Assembly (NCBI GenBank): GCA_049115715.1
Contig: JAGDZQ010000004.1
Location: 186,001-250,000 of the forward strand
Direction of reading: 5' to 3'
Length of the DNA stretch: 64,000 nucleotides
Origin: JAMZMI01 sp049115715
GTDB lineage: Bacteria > Bacteroidota > Bacteroidia > Cytophagales > Cyclobacteriaceae
Part shown: piece by piece, positions 27,103 to 35,480 of the stretch
How the letters are laid out: each line of letters starts with the position of its first letter
Numbering within the stretch: the stretch's first letter is position 1
Notes under the pieces: model-generated
The model's input: only the letters and a program-made list of their open reading frames with translations
What the model was told of the DNA's origin: nothing
Database searches by the model: none
Made by a program: the position numbers and the translations under genes

Positions 27103-27869
27103 TACTCAACTACACTTTTCTTTTCTATGATTGAATACGCTTTTTGCACTTGTTCTGGATCTCTATCAAATGATGAGATCATTTGCTGATTGTTCAACGA
27201 ATTGTAAATCAGCATTTTTCCAGATAAGACATTTTTAAGACTCAAAAGAACCTTAATTGTTTCCATCGCCATCATATTTCCAATGATGGCAGTTGTGGCT
27301 CCTAATACGCCCGTTGCTGCGCAACCAAACCCCAGACTTTTTTCGTTCGGAAATAAACAACGGTAAGTAGGTCCGTCCTGATAATTAAAAACAGAAACCT
27401 GACCCTCGTATTTATAAACAGCTCCAGATACAAGAGTCTTATTTTTGATCACAGCAATGTCGTTGGTCAGGTATCTGGTCTCATAATTGTCGGTCCCATC
27501 AATAATCACATCATATTGAGGGAATAACTCAAGGGCCAATTCTAAATCTAGATATTTCGCATAGGCAATCGCCCTTACGTTTTCATTGATGTTCATAGCT
27601 GCTCTGGCAGCTACTTCTGCCTTGAGTTTCCCCAAGTCAGAGGAGTTGAAGAGCCACTGCCTATGCAGGTTTGTCGTTTCTACAAAATCACCATCTACAA
27701 TACCTATTTGCCCAACACCAGCTGCTGATAAACTCTGTATAACCGGACAGCCCAATCCTCCAGCACCTATAACCAGAACTTTCGCTTTGCTAAGCGTTTT
27801 CTGACCAGGCTCACCTATTTCATCTAAGATGATTTGTCTGCTATACCGTATAGAATCTGATTCTTTCAT
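27102..27869 (-). CDS. moeB: MoeB/ThiF-family adenylyltransferase
   Basis: A 255-residue E1-like enzyme with the nucleotide motif GAGGLGCPV and DGTDNYETRYLTND. It adenylylates the C-terminal Gly of MoaD (or of ThiS). The C-terminal region lacks the CxxC pair that binds zinc in E. coli MoeB, and only isolated cysteines (RCLFPNE, FGCAATG) remain in the crossover region. It also lacks a rhodanese domain, so sulfur must come from another protein. It lies between moaD and moaE, which supports the Mo-cofactor role. Confidence 0.9.
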   Translation of the reverse strand: MKESDSIRYSRQIILDEIGEPGQKTLSKAKVLVIGAGGLGCPVIQSLSAAGVGQIGIVDGDFVETTNLHRQWLFNSSDLGKLKAEVAARAAMNINENVRAIAYAKYLDLELALELFPQYDVIIDGTDNYETRYLTNDIAVIKNKTLVSGAVYKYEGQVSVFNYQDGPTYRCLFPNEKSLGFGCAATGVLGATTAIIGNMMAMETIKVLLSLKNVLSGKMLIYNSLNNQQMISSFDRDPEQVQKAYSIIEKKSVVE

Positions 27870-27875
27870 GACTTA

Positions 27876-28112
27876 TTACCCCCCTGCAAAAGGTGGAAGC
27901 AAAGCTATTTCATCATGTTCATCACAACTACCTTCTGTGACGATTTTCTGGTTTACAGCCAGCTTCAATTGGACAAGCTTCATTTCAGGGTATCGCTCAA
28001 TAGCATAGTCGATGATTGCCTGAGCTTCGATAGACTCTACAGATGAGATCATTAATTCATCGGTATTGGCAATTTCACTCAACACTCCAAAAAGCTTTAT
28101 TTTCAGATTCAT
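27876..28112 (-). CDS. moaD: Molybdopterin synthase sulfur carrier subunit
   Basis: A 78-residue ubiquitin-fold protein ending in PPFAGG, the Gly-Gly tail that is adenylylated and thiocarboxylated by MoeB. It starts 1 bp after the tauE-like gene and ends 6 bp before moeB. Confidence 0.92.
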   Translation of the reverse strand: MNLKIKLFGVLSEIANTDELMISSVESIEAQAIIDYAIERYPEMKLVQLKLAVNQKIVTEGSCDEHDEIALLPPFAGG

Positions 28113-28113
28113 T

Positions 28114-28839
28114 TCAAAAAAATATAAGTTTAAATGAGGCGATGATCAAAACAAATGAAAGCGTCAGTCTCAGCCCTCTCAAGTTTGATTTAAAGCTACC
28201 CAAATATGCGCCAATAGCTCCTCCGGCTACAGCGATTAAAACGTAAGACCATATATCGTCGATCATAAAATTTCCCACTGTAACCATTCCAAACAATCCT
28301 GCTAAAGAATTGATCCATATGAATGCCGCTGACACAGCAGCCGTTTCTTTTACATTGTCCCATCCAAGCAAAAGAATCATGGGACTCAATATGATGCCAC
28401 CACCGATACCAATTACACCCGAAAAGAAACCGATGATGCCACCAATCATCAACCCAACAATGAATTGAGGAGGTTTAGTTTCTCTTGGCATGTTTCCAAT
28501 TACCCCGGCAAGTCTCAATATTGCCGCGATTAACAGTACTCCGAGGATTCGCTTATACCAAGTCGGATCCAATGTGATCATACCCCCTAAAAAGGACATG
28601 GGAACGGAGGATAAGATAAAAGGAAGTAATAATCGGAGTTTGAAGTATCCAGTTCTATAAAACTGAATAAATGAAATACCCGCAACGAATAAGTTAAGTA
28701 CCAGTGCTGATGGTCTCATTATTTCAAGAGAAAAGGAATAAAATGCCATAAGAGCAAGATATCCGCTAGCCCCTCCATGCCCTACAGAAGCATAAAGCGC
28801 AGAAATGAAAAATAAGATGACCAAGAAATCAAATTCCAT
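28114..28839 (-). CDS. TauE/SafE-family membrane protein (sulfite/organosulfonate exporter-like)
   Basis: A 241-residue integral membrane protein with about seven to eight hydrophobic segments and the duplicated GHGGASGY and GVIGIGGG glycine motifs of the TauE/SafE family. Family members move sulfite, sulfonates or other anions across the inner membrane. It is the first gene of the minus-strand Mo-cofactor operon (moaD follows after 1 bp). A role in anion handling for molybdopterin or nitrite metabolism is inference. It is divergent from the FNR-like regulator. Confidence 0.85.
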   Translation of the reverse strand: MEFDFLVILFFISALYASVGHGGASGYLALMAFYSFSLEIMRPSALVLNLFVAGISFIQFYRTGYFKLRLLLPFILSSVPMSFLGGMITLDPTWYKRILGVLLIAAILRLAGVIGNMPRETKPPQFIVGLMIGGIIGFFSGVIGIGGGIILSPMILLLGWDNVKETAAVSAAFIWINSLAGLFGMVTVGNFMIDDIWSYVLIAVAGGAIGAYLGSFKSNLRGLRLTLSFVLIIASFKLIFF

Positions 28840-28918
28840 ATTACAAATCTACAATTACCTTAAGTCTCGTGACTGATTACACAATAACGAAGATCTCTTT
28901 TGATCTTGAATCCAAAAT

Positions 28919-28934
28919 TACGTAATTTTACGTA
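28919..28934. promoter_or_regulatory. Predicted FNR-like operator between the Mo-cofactor operon and the regulator gene
   Basis: TACGTAATTTTACGTA, identical over 16 bp to the nirB site. It lies 17 bp before the regulator's ATG and 79 bp before the tauE-like start on the other strand. It could mediate autoregulation of the regulator and control of the Mo-cofactor operon. Confidence 0.75.
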
Positions 28935-28951
28935 TAAATCAATTTCTCTCA

Positions 28952-29662
28952 ATGACAGTTTCTCATACTTGTAAGAGTTGTACCAATGCCAATTGCTTGA
29001 TTAAAAGGAATAGTCAAGATGCTAATATGCTTGATTTCCTTAATCAAAAAGGAATAGTCAATTGCAAAAAGGGGCAAACTTTTATTATGGAGGGGGCTCC
29101 CGTTCATGGATTGTATTTTATCAAGTCAGGTAAAGTCAAAGTGTCCAAAACCGGTCTTAACGGCAAGCAGCAAATCGTACGAATTGCTGGGGATGGGGAG
29201 ATTATTGGTCATAGAGGATTTGGCGCAGGGCAGACTTATCAAATAAGTGCAATCGCGATCGAAAATGCGGTTTTATGTAGTTTTTCAACTGATGCTTTAG
29301 AGCAGATGCTCCACTCAGTTCCCTCGCTCACCTATGATCTTATGATCTTTTACGCCGAGGAATTGAACCGAAGTGAAACCAAGGTGAAAAAGTTTGCGCA
29401 GATGACTGTAAGAGAGAAAGTTATAGATGCCATTCTTTATATCAACAGGAAATTTGGTCAGAAGAATGAATTTCTAAGTATGCAGCTGTCTCGAAGAGAG
29501 ATTGCAGATTTTGCAGGTACTACGGAGGAGCAAGTCATTCGAGTCATCTCCGCCCTCAAAAAGGAGAACTTACTTAGTGCTAAAGGTAAAAAAATCGGAA
29601 TTACTGACGTAAAACTACTTAGTAGTGAAATCTCAAATCACAACTATTTTATAGATAGCTGA
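28952..29662 (+). CDS. FNR-like CRP-family transcriptional regulator with an FNR-type cysteine set
   Basis: A 236-residue regulator: cNMP-binding-like beta-barrel (about 25-140), dimer helix, and C-terminal winged helix-turn-helix with recognition helix TTEEQVIRVISALKKE. Cysteines C7, C10 and C15 form an N-terminal cluster, and C109 aligns with E. coli FNR C122. The 102-residue gap from first Cys to central Cys equals FNR's (C20 to C122). FNR's N-terminal spacing is CX2CX5C; here it is CX2CX4C. The recognition helix keeps Glu and Arg but has Ile in place of FNR Ser212, consistent with a non-FNR half-site such as TACGT. It is the likely regulator of the nitrogen genes here. A terminator follows. 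Confidence 0.85.
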   Translation: MTVSHTCKSCTNANCLIKRNSQDANMLDFLNQKGIVNCKKGQTFIMEGAPVHGLYFIKSGKVKVSKTGLNGKQQIVRIAGDGEIIGHRGFGAGQTYQISAIAIENAVLCSFSTDALEQMLHSVPSLTYDLMIFYAEELNRSETKVKKFAQMTVREKVIDAILYINRKFGQKNEFLSMQLSRREIADFAGTTEEQVIRVISALKKENLLSAKGKKIGITDVKLLSSEISNHNYFIDS

Positions 29663-29702
29663 TTTTATAATAAATAATTGTTATTCAGTGTGTTATGTTT
29701 TA

Positions 29703-29728
29703 AAACCTGTCAAACGACAGGTTTTTTC
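29703..29728 (+). terminator. Rho-independent terminator after the FNR-like gene
   Basis: AAACCTGTC (29703-29711), loop aaac, GACAGGTTT (29716-29724), then T residues. Perfect 9-bp stem. Confidence 0.88.
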
Positions 29729-29804
29729 ATGTTGAAAAAGACTGTTTTATCCTGCTCAAATCCATATCACATCCGTGATTAAGGGCTTACGTTTGCATTG
29801 TTAT

Positions 29805-29820
29805 TACGTAATTATACGTA
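29805..29820 (+). promoter_or_regulatory. Predicted FNR-like operator upstream of the porin-nrt operon
   Basis: TACGTAATTATACGTA: perfect TACGT and ACGTA half-sites with N6. Its centre is about 48 bp before the porin ATG at 29861. An extra half-site (TTACGT) is visible at 29788-29793. Confidence 0.75.
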
Positions 29821-29860
29821 GTTCGGTATTCAATCAAACAAGGAACTAATAGATCAAGAC

Positions 29861-31129
29861 ATGAAAAAAATCATTTACCTATCGGCCATTTTCGTAACAA
29901 TGGGTTTTGGAGCTTTAGCTCAGCTTAGTATGAAAGCAGAAGTAAGGCCCAGAACGGAGCTTTATAACGGTAACAACTCAACACTAGCAACAAAAGATCA
30001 AAGGTGGGGTGTTGCAACACAGCAGAGAACAAGATTCTCAATTGATTATAAGGCTGACGGCCTTTCGCTTGTTTTTTCTCCTCAATTGATCAATTTCTGG
30101 GGACAGATGCCACAAGCTTATGATTTATTAGGTGATGGTGCTCCAGGAAGTCCGGAAGCTAATTTTTCAGTATTCGAAGCGTACGGAGCTTATAAGTTTA
30201 GCGATATGTTCACACTTAAGTTTGGACGTCAGGCAATAAGCTACGGCGATCAAAGATGGTTTGGAGCATTGGGCTGGGCTGCTAGTGGTCGTGCACATGA
30301 CGCGATGATTGGCAAGTTTTCATTTGGAGATGTAAAACTTGATGTTGGAGTTGCATTGAATCAAACCAAGCATACGAATAAAATAGATTCTGCTGCAATT
30401 GCTTCTATCAGATCAGGTTATAAAAGCCTTCAGTACGGTTGGTTGTCAATCCCTGCTGGAGATTTAAAGCTACAAGCGATGGTTACGAACGTAACGACCA
30501 CTCAAAGACTTTCTTCAACAGCTGTGAGTTACGATCAGACAACTACTTTAGGACTTCTTCCTTCATTCAGCACTGGTGATATTGCAATCAATGCGTCAGG
30601 ATATTACCAAACATCTGGCGATACCAGATCAGCATATTTGGTTGCTGCAGACTTCACTTATAAAGGACTAGGAATTCCATTAACCATTGGAGCAGATATC
30701 GTATCTGGTGATGATGAGAGCACTCCTGAATCTGAAACATGGATACAGCCTTTCGGTACCAATCATAAATTTTACGGTTTCATGGATTTCTTCTATGTAG
30801 GAGAGACTCCAAAATTTGGTCTTAATGATTTCTACTTGAAGTCTGTTATCAAGACAGGTGAGAAAACCAAACTAATTGCTTTTGCACACTACTTCAGCAC
30901 AAATCAAGACTTCACATCTGGTACAGAAACGATCAGTGGGACACTAGGTACTGAGGTTGATTTGGTCTACAATATCAACGTAGCACCGGCATTCAATATC
31001 AAGTTGGGATACTCTAAGTTATTTGCTGACAAAAACTTCGAATCATTCAAGCCTGGAGATTCTGGCGCAGGAAATCAGTGGGCATGGTTGCAGCTTACTT
31101 TGAACCCAACCTTACTCAAGTCTGAGTAA
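29861..31129 (+). CDS. Outer-membrane porin (alginate-export/AlgE-like family)
   Basis: A 422-residue beta-barrel with a signal peptide (MKKIIYLSAIFVTMGFGALAQ). RPRTELYNG and QQRTRFSIDYK, typical of the alginate_exp family in Bacteroidetes, open the mature part, and the barrel ends with an aromatic-poor LQLTLNPTLLKSE tail. It heads the nrtABCD run and is preceded by the TACGT-N6-ACGTA site. So it is probably the outer-membrane entry for nitrate/nitrite, not alginate; this is inference from context. Confidence 0.82.
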   Translation: MKKIIYLSAIFVTMGFGALAQLSMKAEVRPRTELYNGNNSTLATKDQRWGVATQQRTRFSIDYKADGLSLVFSPQLINFWGQMPQAYDLLGDGAPGSPEANFSVFEAYGAYKFSDMFTLKFGRQAISYGDQRWFGALGWAASGRAHDAMIGKFSFGDVKLDVGVALNQTKHTNKIDSAAIASIRSGYKSLQYGWLSIPAGDLKLQAMVTNVTTTQRLSSTAVSYDQTTTLGLLPSFSTGDIAINASGYYQTSGDTRSAYLVAADFTYKGLGIPLTIGADIVSGDDESTPESETWIQPFGTNHKFYGFMDFFYVGETPKFGLNDFYLKSVIKTGEKTKLIAFAHYFSTNQDFTSGTETISGTLGTEVDLVYNINVAPAFNIKLGYSKLFADKNFESFKPGDSGAGNQWAWLQLTLNPTLLKSE

Positions 31130-31177
31130 TAAGAGCAACGACTTTTCTAAATACATACAATTTAAACTTTGACATCA

Positions 31178-32557
31178 ATGAAAAAATTAACAACTAAAAT
31201 AGGAGCCATTGCATTGAGTCTGGCGTTCCTCTACAGCTGTGGAGGAGGAGGTTCAAAAACCGCTTCTACGGAAGCAGTTGAGGAAACTTCTTCTACGATC
31301 CAGCTTGAGATCGAAAAACCAGAATTGACTTTTGGCTTCATTAAGCTTACCGATATGGCTCCTTTGGCTATTGCCAAGGAACTAGGGTATTTCGAAGATG
31401 AAGGGCTCTTCGTAACGATTGAAGCTCAATCTAACTGGAAAAACGTACTCGATAGAGTAATCGACGGACAGCTTGATGGATCGCATATGCTTGCAGGACA
31501 GCCGATTGCGGCGGGAGCTGGTTTTGGTAGACAAGCTGAGCTTGTGACGCCATTTTCAATGGACTTAAACGGAAACGGTATCACGGTATCGAATGAGGTA
31601 TGGTCCAAGATGAAGCCCAATGTGCCTAAAGACGCAGATGGCAAGCCAATTCACCCGATCAAGGCAGATGCACTTGCACCTGTAATTACAGAATATAAAA
31701 ATGACGGTAAGCCATTCAAAATGGGAATGGTGTTCCCTGTATCTACTCACAACTATGAGATTAGATATTGGTTAGCTGCGGCAGGAATCAACCCTGGTTT
31801 TTACTCTGCTAGTAACATTCAAGGTCAAATCGACGCAGATGTTTTATTGTCAGTAACACCTCCACCACAAATGCCAGCTACACTTGAAGCAGGAACCATT
31901 TATGGTTATTGTGTGGGAGAGCCTTGGAATCAGCAAGCGGTTTTCAAAGGGATCGGTGTGCCAGTTACCACGAACCTTGACATTTGGAAAAACAATCCAG
32001 AGAAGGTTTTTGTGATGACAAAAGAGTTCACTGAGCAATATCCAAATACAGCGATTGCAGTTACTAAAGCGTTGATCAGAGCAGGAAAATGGTTGGATAC
32101 TCCAGGCAACAGACCTGAGGCCGTAGGTATATTGTCTATGCCAGAATATGTGGGTGCTGATTCAGTAGTAATCGCAAATTCAATGACGGGAACATTTGAG
32201 TTCGAAAAAGGCGACAAAAGATCTATGCCTGATTTCAACGTGTTCTTTAGATATCACGCTACATATCCATTCTATTCAGATGGTATATGGTTCTTGACTC
32301 AGATGAGAAGATGGGGACAGATTCCTGAATCTAAGCCAGCAGAATGGTATTCTGAAACTATCAAAGACATCTACAGACCTGATATCTGGGAAAAAGCAGC
32401 AAAACTCTTAGTGGAGGAAGGCAACTTGACTTCATCTGAAGTACCTACTACAGATGGTTACAAGCCTGTTACCAGCGAATTCATTGATGGAGTAAGCTAC
32501 GATGCAAAAGACCCTATCAGCTATATCAATAGCTTCAAAATAGGAAATAAGGACTAA
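31178..32557 (+). CDS. nrtA: Nitrate ABC transporter substrate-binding lipoprotein
   Basis: About 459 residues from the ATG at 31178; a TTG nine bases upstream is in frame but less likely. The signal ends in the lipobox LYSC, giving an inner-membrane-anchored lipoprotein. The body is a NrtA/SsuA/TauA-like periplasmic binding protein (LTFGFIKLTDMAPLAIAKEL, then GLFVTIEAQSNWKNVLDRV). NrtA binds nitrate and nitrite. It precedes the permease and two ATPase genes. A hairpin between nrtA and nrtB may raise its relative expression. Confidence 0.92.
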   Translation: MKKLTTKIGAIALSLAFLYSCGGGGSKTASTEAVEETSSTIQLEIEKPELTFGFIKLTDMAPLAIAKELGYFEDEGLFVTIEAQSNWKNVLDRVIDGQLDGSHMLAGQPIAAGAGFGRQAELVTPFSMDLNGNGITVSNEVWSKMKPNVPKDADGKPIHPIKADALAPVITEYKNDGKPFKMGMVFPVSTHNYEIRYWLAAAGINPGFYSASNIQGQIDADVLLSVTPPPQMPATLEAGTIYGYCVGEPWNQQAVFKGIGVPVTTNLDIWKNNPEKVFVMTKEFTEQYPNTAIAVTKALIRAGKWLDTPGNRPEAVGILSMPEYVGADSVVIANSMTGTFEFEKGDKRSMPDFNVFFRYHATYPFYSDGIWFLTQMRRWGQIPESKPAEWYSETIKDIYRPDIWEKAAKLLVEEGNLTSSEVPTTDGYKPVTSEFIDGVSYDAKDPISYINSFKIGNKD

Positions 32558-32580
32558 TGTGAATTAGTAAAAGTTGGTTT

Positions 32581-32609
32581 TGAGGAGGCGATGGTTAGAG
32601 GCCTCCTCA
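32581..32609 (+). other. Intra-operon hairpin between nrtA and nrtB
   Basis: TGAGGAGGC (32581-32589) and GCCTCCTCA (32601-32609), 11-nt loop, no T-run. It fits a 3' stabiliser or partial attenuator giving more substrate-binding protein than permease, as in other ABC operons. The loop word gcgatggtta recurs just after the stem. Confidence 0.7.
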
Positions 32610-32653
32610 TACTCCAGCGATGGTTATAAATAAGAGCAAAAATTGACAGACAA

Positions 32654-33745
32654 ATGAAAAACAAATCAATTAAAGCGCTAAAATTCATAGGAGCAGGTTT
32701 TCTAGAACCTATTATAAGAATTTTCAGTGGAGAAGAACCGAGAAAAAACACGATGTTATTTGTTAACAAAACGCTTTTTCCGTTAGCATCTATTCTGGTA
32801 TTCATCTTGCTTTGGCACTCCGGAGCTAAAGCGCTATACAATAAGGAAGCTAAAGTTAGAATCGAAAAAGCTCGCACTGAACAAGGTGAAGAAGCTGCTA
32901 TTGCTATGCAGGAATGCATAAAATCTGGGAACGTAAGTTGTCAGCCGAACACATTACCCTCACCCGCACAGGTATACCTTGCATACAAGGCATTGTGGAA
33001 AGACCACATTGAGATATCTGATAAAAAAGACAAATTCAAAACAAAGACAGCAAAGACAAACGAAAAGAGAGCTGAAAAAGGTCTCTCTGCCATCAAATAC
33101 ACAGGAAGGCCTTCCTTCCTTGATCAGATTGGGACCAGTTTGAAAACAATTGCTGCAGGCGTGCTACTCGCCATATTCGTCGCTATTCCTATTGGGATAA
33201 TTATTGGGCTAAGCGATACCTTAAGAAGCTCTATCAACTGGCTTATTCAAATCCTCAAGCCAGTATCACCAGTGGTTTGGTTACTATTGGTTTTCATGAT
33301 TGTGAAAACGGTAATCACCGATCCTGATCTGGATAAATCATTTATCATTTCCTCAATTAGTGTAGGCCTCTGCTCCATGTGGGCTACTTTGGTCAATACC
33401 AGTTTAGGAGTATCCACAGTAGACAAAGACTTCATCAACGTATCCAAGGTGTTGAAGCTTGGGGTTGGTCAAAATATATTCAAAATCATCCTTCCAGCTT
33501 CTTTTCCTTTGATTTTCACAGGTTTGAGAATTACAGTGTCGGTAGCATGGATGGTGTTGATTGCGATCGAGTTGCTTGCACAAAGTCCAGGCTTGGGATC
33601 TTTCGTATGGGAAGAGTTCCAAAATGGGGCAAATGACTCAAACGCCAAAATCATCGTGGCAATGTTCGTTATTGGGGGTATAGGTTTTCTCCTTGACAGA
33701 ATCATGCTTACAGTTCAGAATTTCATGACTTTCAACAAGGCTTGA
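32654..33745 (+). CDS. nrtB: Nitrate ABC transporter permease
   Basis: A 363-residue permease of the BPD_transp_1/NrtB family. One helix lies near 41-60, and a hydrophilic, Lys-rich segment (about 60-145) follows before the permease core (about 150-363; IPIGIIIGLSDTLRSSINWLIQ and the EAA-like loop KVLKLGVGQNIFKIILPASFP). The segment carries C88 and C96 and makes the protein about 80-90 residues longer than typical NrtB. Located between nrtA and the two ATPase genes. It forms the membrane channel for nitrate/nitrite. Confidence 0.9.
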   Translation: MKNKSIKALKFIGAGFLEPIIRIFSGEEPRKNTMLFVNKTLFPLASILVFILLWHSGAKALYNKEAKVRIEKARTEQGEEAAIAMQECIKSGNVSCQPNTLPSPAQVYLAYKALWKDHIEISDKKDKFKTKTAKTNEKRAEKGLSAIKYTGRPSFLDQIGTSLKTIAAGVLLAIFVAIPIGIIIGLSDTLRSSINWLIQILKPVSPVVWLLLVFMIVKTVITDPDLDKSFIISSISVGLCSMWATLVNTSLGVSTVDKDFINVSKVLKLGVGQNIFKIILPASFPLIFTGLRITVSVAWMVLIAIELLAQSPGLGSFVWEEFQNGANDSNAKIIVAMFVIGGIGFLLDRIMLTVQNFMTFNKA

Positions 33746-33746
33746 T

Positions 33747-34631
33747 ATGGCATTCTTAGAACTCAAAAATGTATCCAAATCTTACGGCCTGGGCGCTTCC
33801 AGAGTAGATGTATTGTCCAATATCAATCTTTCTGTTGAAGAAGGAGAGTTCTTGGCGATCGTAGGGTTTTCGGGTAGCGGAAAAACCACCCTGATCAATT
33901 TGATCAACGGACTACAATTTCCTGATGAAGGAGAGGTATTATTAAAAGGAAAGCCAATAACAGGGCCTGGGCCTGATAGAGGGGTTATTTTTCAAAACTA
34001 CTCTTTGTTGCCTTGGCTTTCTGTTTATAAGAATGTAAAGCTTTCCGTAGATGAGGTGTTTCCCAAAATGTCCAAAAAAGACAAGGACGCTCATATTAAG
34101 AGCTATATAGAAATGGTGAGCCTGACGCCAGCTATTGACAAGATGCCTTCTGAGCTTTCAGGAGGTATGCGTCAGCGAGTGTCGGTCGCCAGATCATTGG
34201 CCATGAACCCTGAGGTTCTGCTGATGGACGAACCATTGAGTGCATTGGATGCACTAACGAGAGGTTCCCTACAGGAAGAAATCGTCAACATATGGAGTAA
34301 GGACAAGAAGACCGCCGTGCTCATCACCAATGATGTGGATGAGGGTATCATCATGGCAGACAGAATTGTCCCATTGACACCAGGACCTAAAGCAACGCTT
34401 GGGCCAGAATTCAAAGTGGATTTTGAGCGCCCAAGAATCGTGACAGAGATCAATAAGAATGATCGATACAAGCGATTGAGAAATGATATTTTGGAATACT
34501 TGATTGAAGTAGGCGCTACAAGAAGACAGGTAAGCGATCAGAAATATATACTTCCGGATTTGAAACCGGTAATGCCAGGCAGGATTGTCTGGGGTAGGAA
34601 GAAGAAGAAAGAAAAAGTAAAATATTTCTAA
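33747..34631 (+). CDS. nrtC: Nitrate ABC transporter ATP-binding protein
   Basis: A 294-residue ABC ATPase with Walker A GFSGSGKTT, signature LSGGMRQRVS and Walker B LLMDEPLSALD. Cyanobacterial NrtC is fused to an NrtA-like regulatory domain; here only a short basic C-terminal extension (WGRKKKKEK) remains, so the two ATPase subunits are separate single-domain proteins. It starts 1 bp after nrtB. Confidence 0.9.
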   Translation: MAFLELKNVSKSYGLGASRVDVLSNINLSVEEGEFLAIVGFSGSGKTTLINLINGLQFPDEGEVLLKGKPITGPGPDRGVIFQNYSLLPWLSVYKNVKLSVDEVFPKMSKKDKDAHIKSYIEMVSLTPAIDKMPSELSGGMRQRVSVARSLAMNPEVLLMDEPLSALDALTRGSLQEEIVNIWSKDKKTAVLITNDVDEGIIMADRIVPLTPGPKATLGPEFKVDFERPRIVTEINKNDRYKRLRNDILEYLIEVGATRRQVSDQKYILPDLKPVMPGRIVWGRKKKKEKVKYF

Positions 34632-34649
34632 TCGAAAGCACAACGACAA

Positions 34650-35477
34650 ATGGAAGCTTTAGCACTAAAAGAAACAGGAGAATTACAAGTTATACCGCAT
34701 TTGGAGGATAAACCCAACATGCTGGTATGCAAGGATATAAAGAAGGTCTACCCGACTCCTAAGGGAGAATATGTGGTATTGGACGATCTTCAATTGAAAA
34801 TCAAACAGGGAGAATTTGTCTCTATCATCGGGCACTCTGGTTGTGGAAAGTCAACTTTACTGACCATGATCGCCGGGCTTAATGACATCACCGGAGGTGA
34901 GGTAATGGTGGACAATGAGACCATAAGAGGAGCCGGGCCTGACAGGGCGGTAGTTTTTCAATCACCGAGCCTTTTACCTTGGTTGACTGCTTTGCAAAAT
35001 GTGATGATTGGCGTCAAGCAGGTTTTCCCGGGAGCAAGCAAGGCAGAGAAAGAGGAGATATGTAAGTATTACCTGGACAAAGTAGGATTGGGTAATGACT
35101 TTAATAAGAAGGCCACCGCACTCTCACAAGGAATGCAGCAGCGAGTAGGTATAGCCAGAGCTTTTGCGCTTAAGCCAAAGATTCTACTTCTCGACGAACC
35201 TTTCGGAATGTTGGATTCCTTGACAAGAGGGGAACTTCAGGATGTACTATTGGAAATATGGCAAAAAGAGAAGATCACTGCTGTCGCCATTACACATGAT
35301 GTAGATGAGTCGATATTCCTTGCAGATCGAGTGATCATGATGACAAGTGGACCCTATGCTAAAATAGGAGATGAACTGGTCATCCCATTTGAGCGACCAA
35401 GAAACAGAAAAGATGTGTTGGAACACCCCGAATACTATGACTATAGGGGGTACTTAATCAACTTTTTAAATCACTAG
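34650..35477 (+). CDS. nrtD: Nitrate ABC transporter ATP-binding protein
   Basis: A 275-residue ABC ATPase with Walker A GHSGCGKST, signature LSQGMQQRV and Walker B LLLDEPFGMLD. It is paired with the preceding ATPase as a heterodimer of the nitrate/nitrite importer. hemA starts 3 bp after its stop. Confidence 0.9.
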   Translation: MEALALKETGELQVIPHLEDKPNMLVCKDIKKVYPTPKGEYVVLDDLQLKIKQGEFVSIIGHSGCGKSTLLTMIAGLNDITGGEVMVDNETIRGAGPDRAVVFQSPSLLPWLTALQNVMIGVKQVFPGASKAEKEEICKYYLDKVGLGNDFNKKATALSQGMQQRVGIARAFALKPKILLLDEPFGMLDSLTRGELQDVLLEIWQKEKITAVAITHDVDESIFLADRVIMMTSGPYAKIGDELVIPFERPRNRKDVLEHPEYYDYRGYLINFLNH

Positions 35478-35480
35478 TAT

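Noticed and set aside
29861..31129. Alginate export function for the porin
   Set aside because: Family resemblance only; the nrt operon context and absence of alginate genes argue for nitrate entry.
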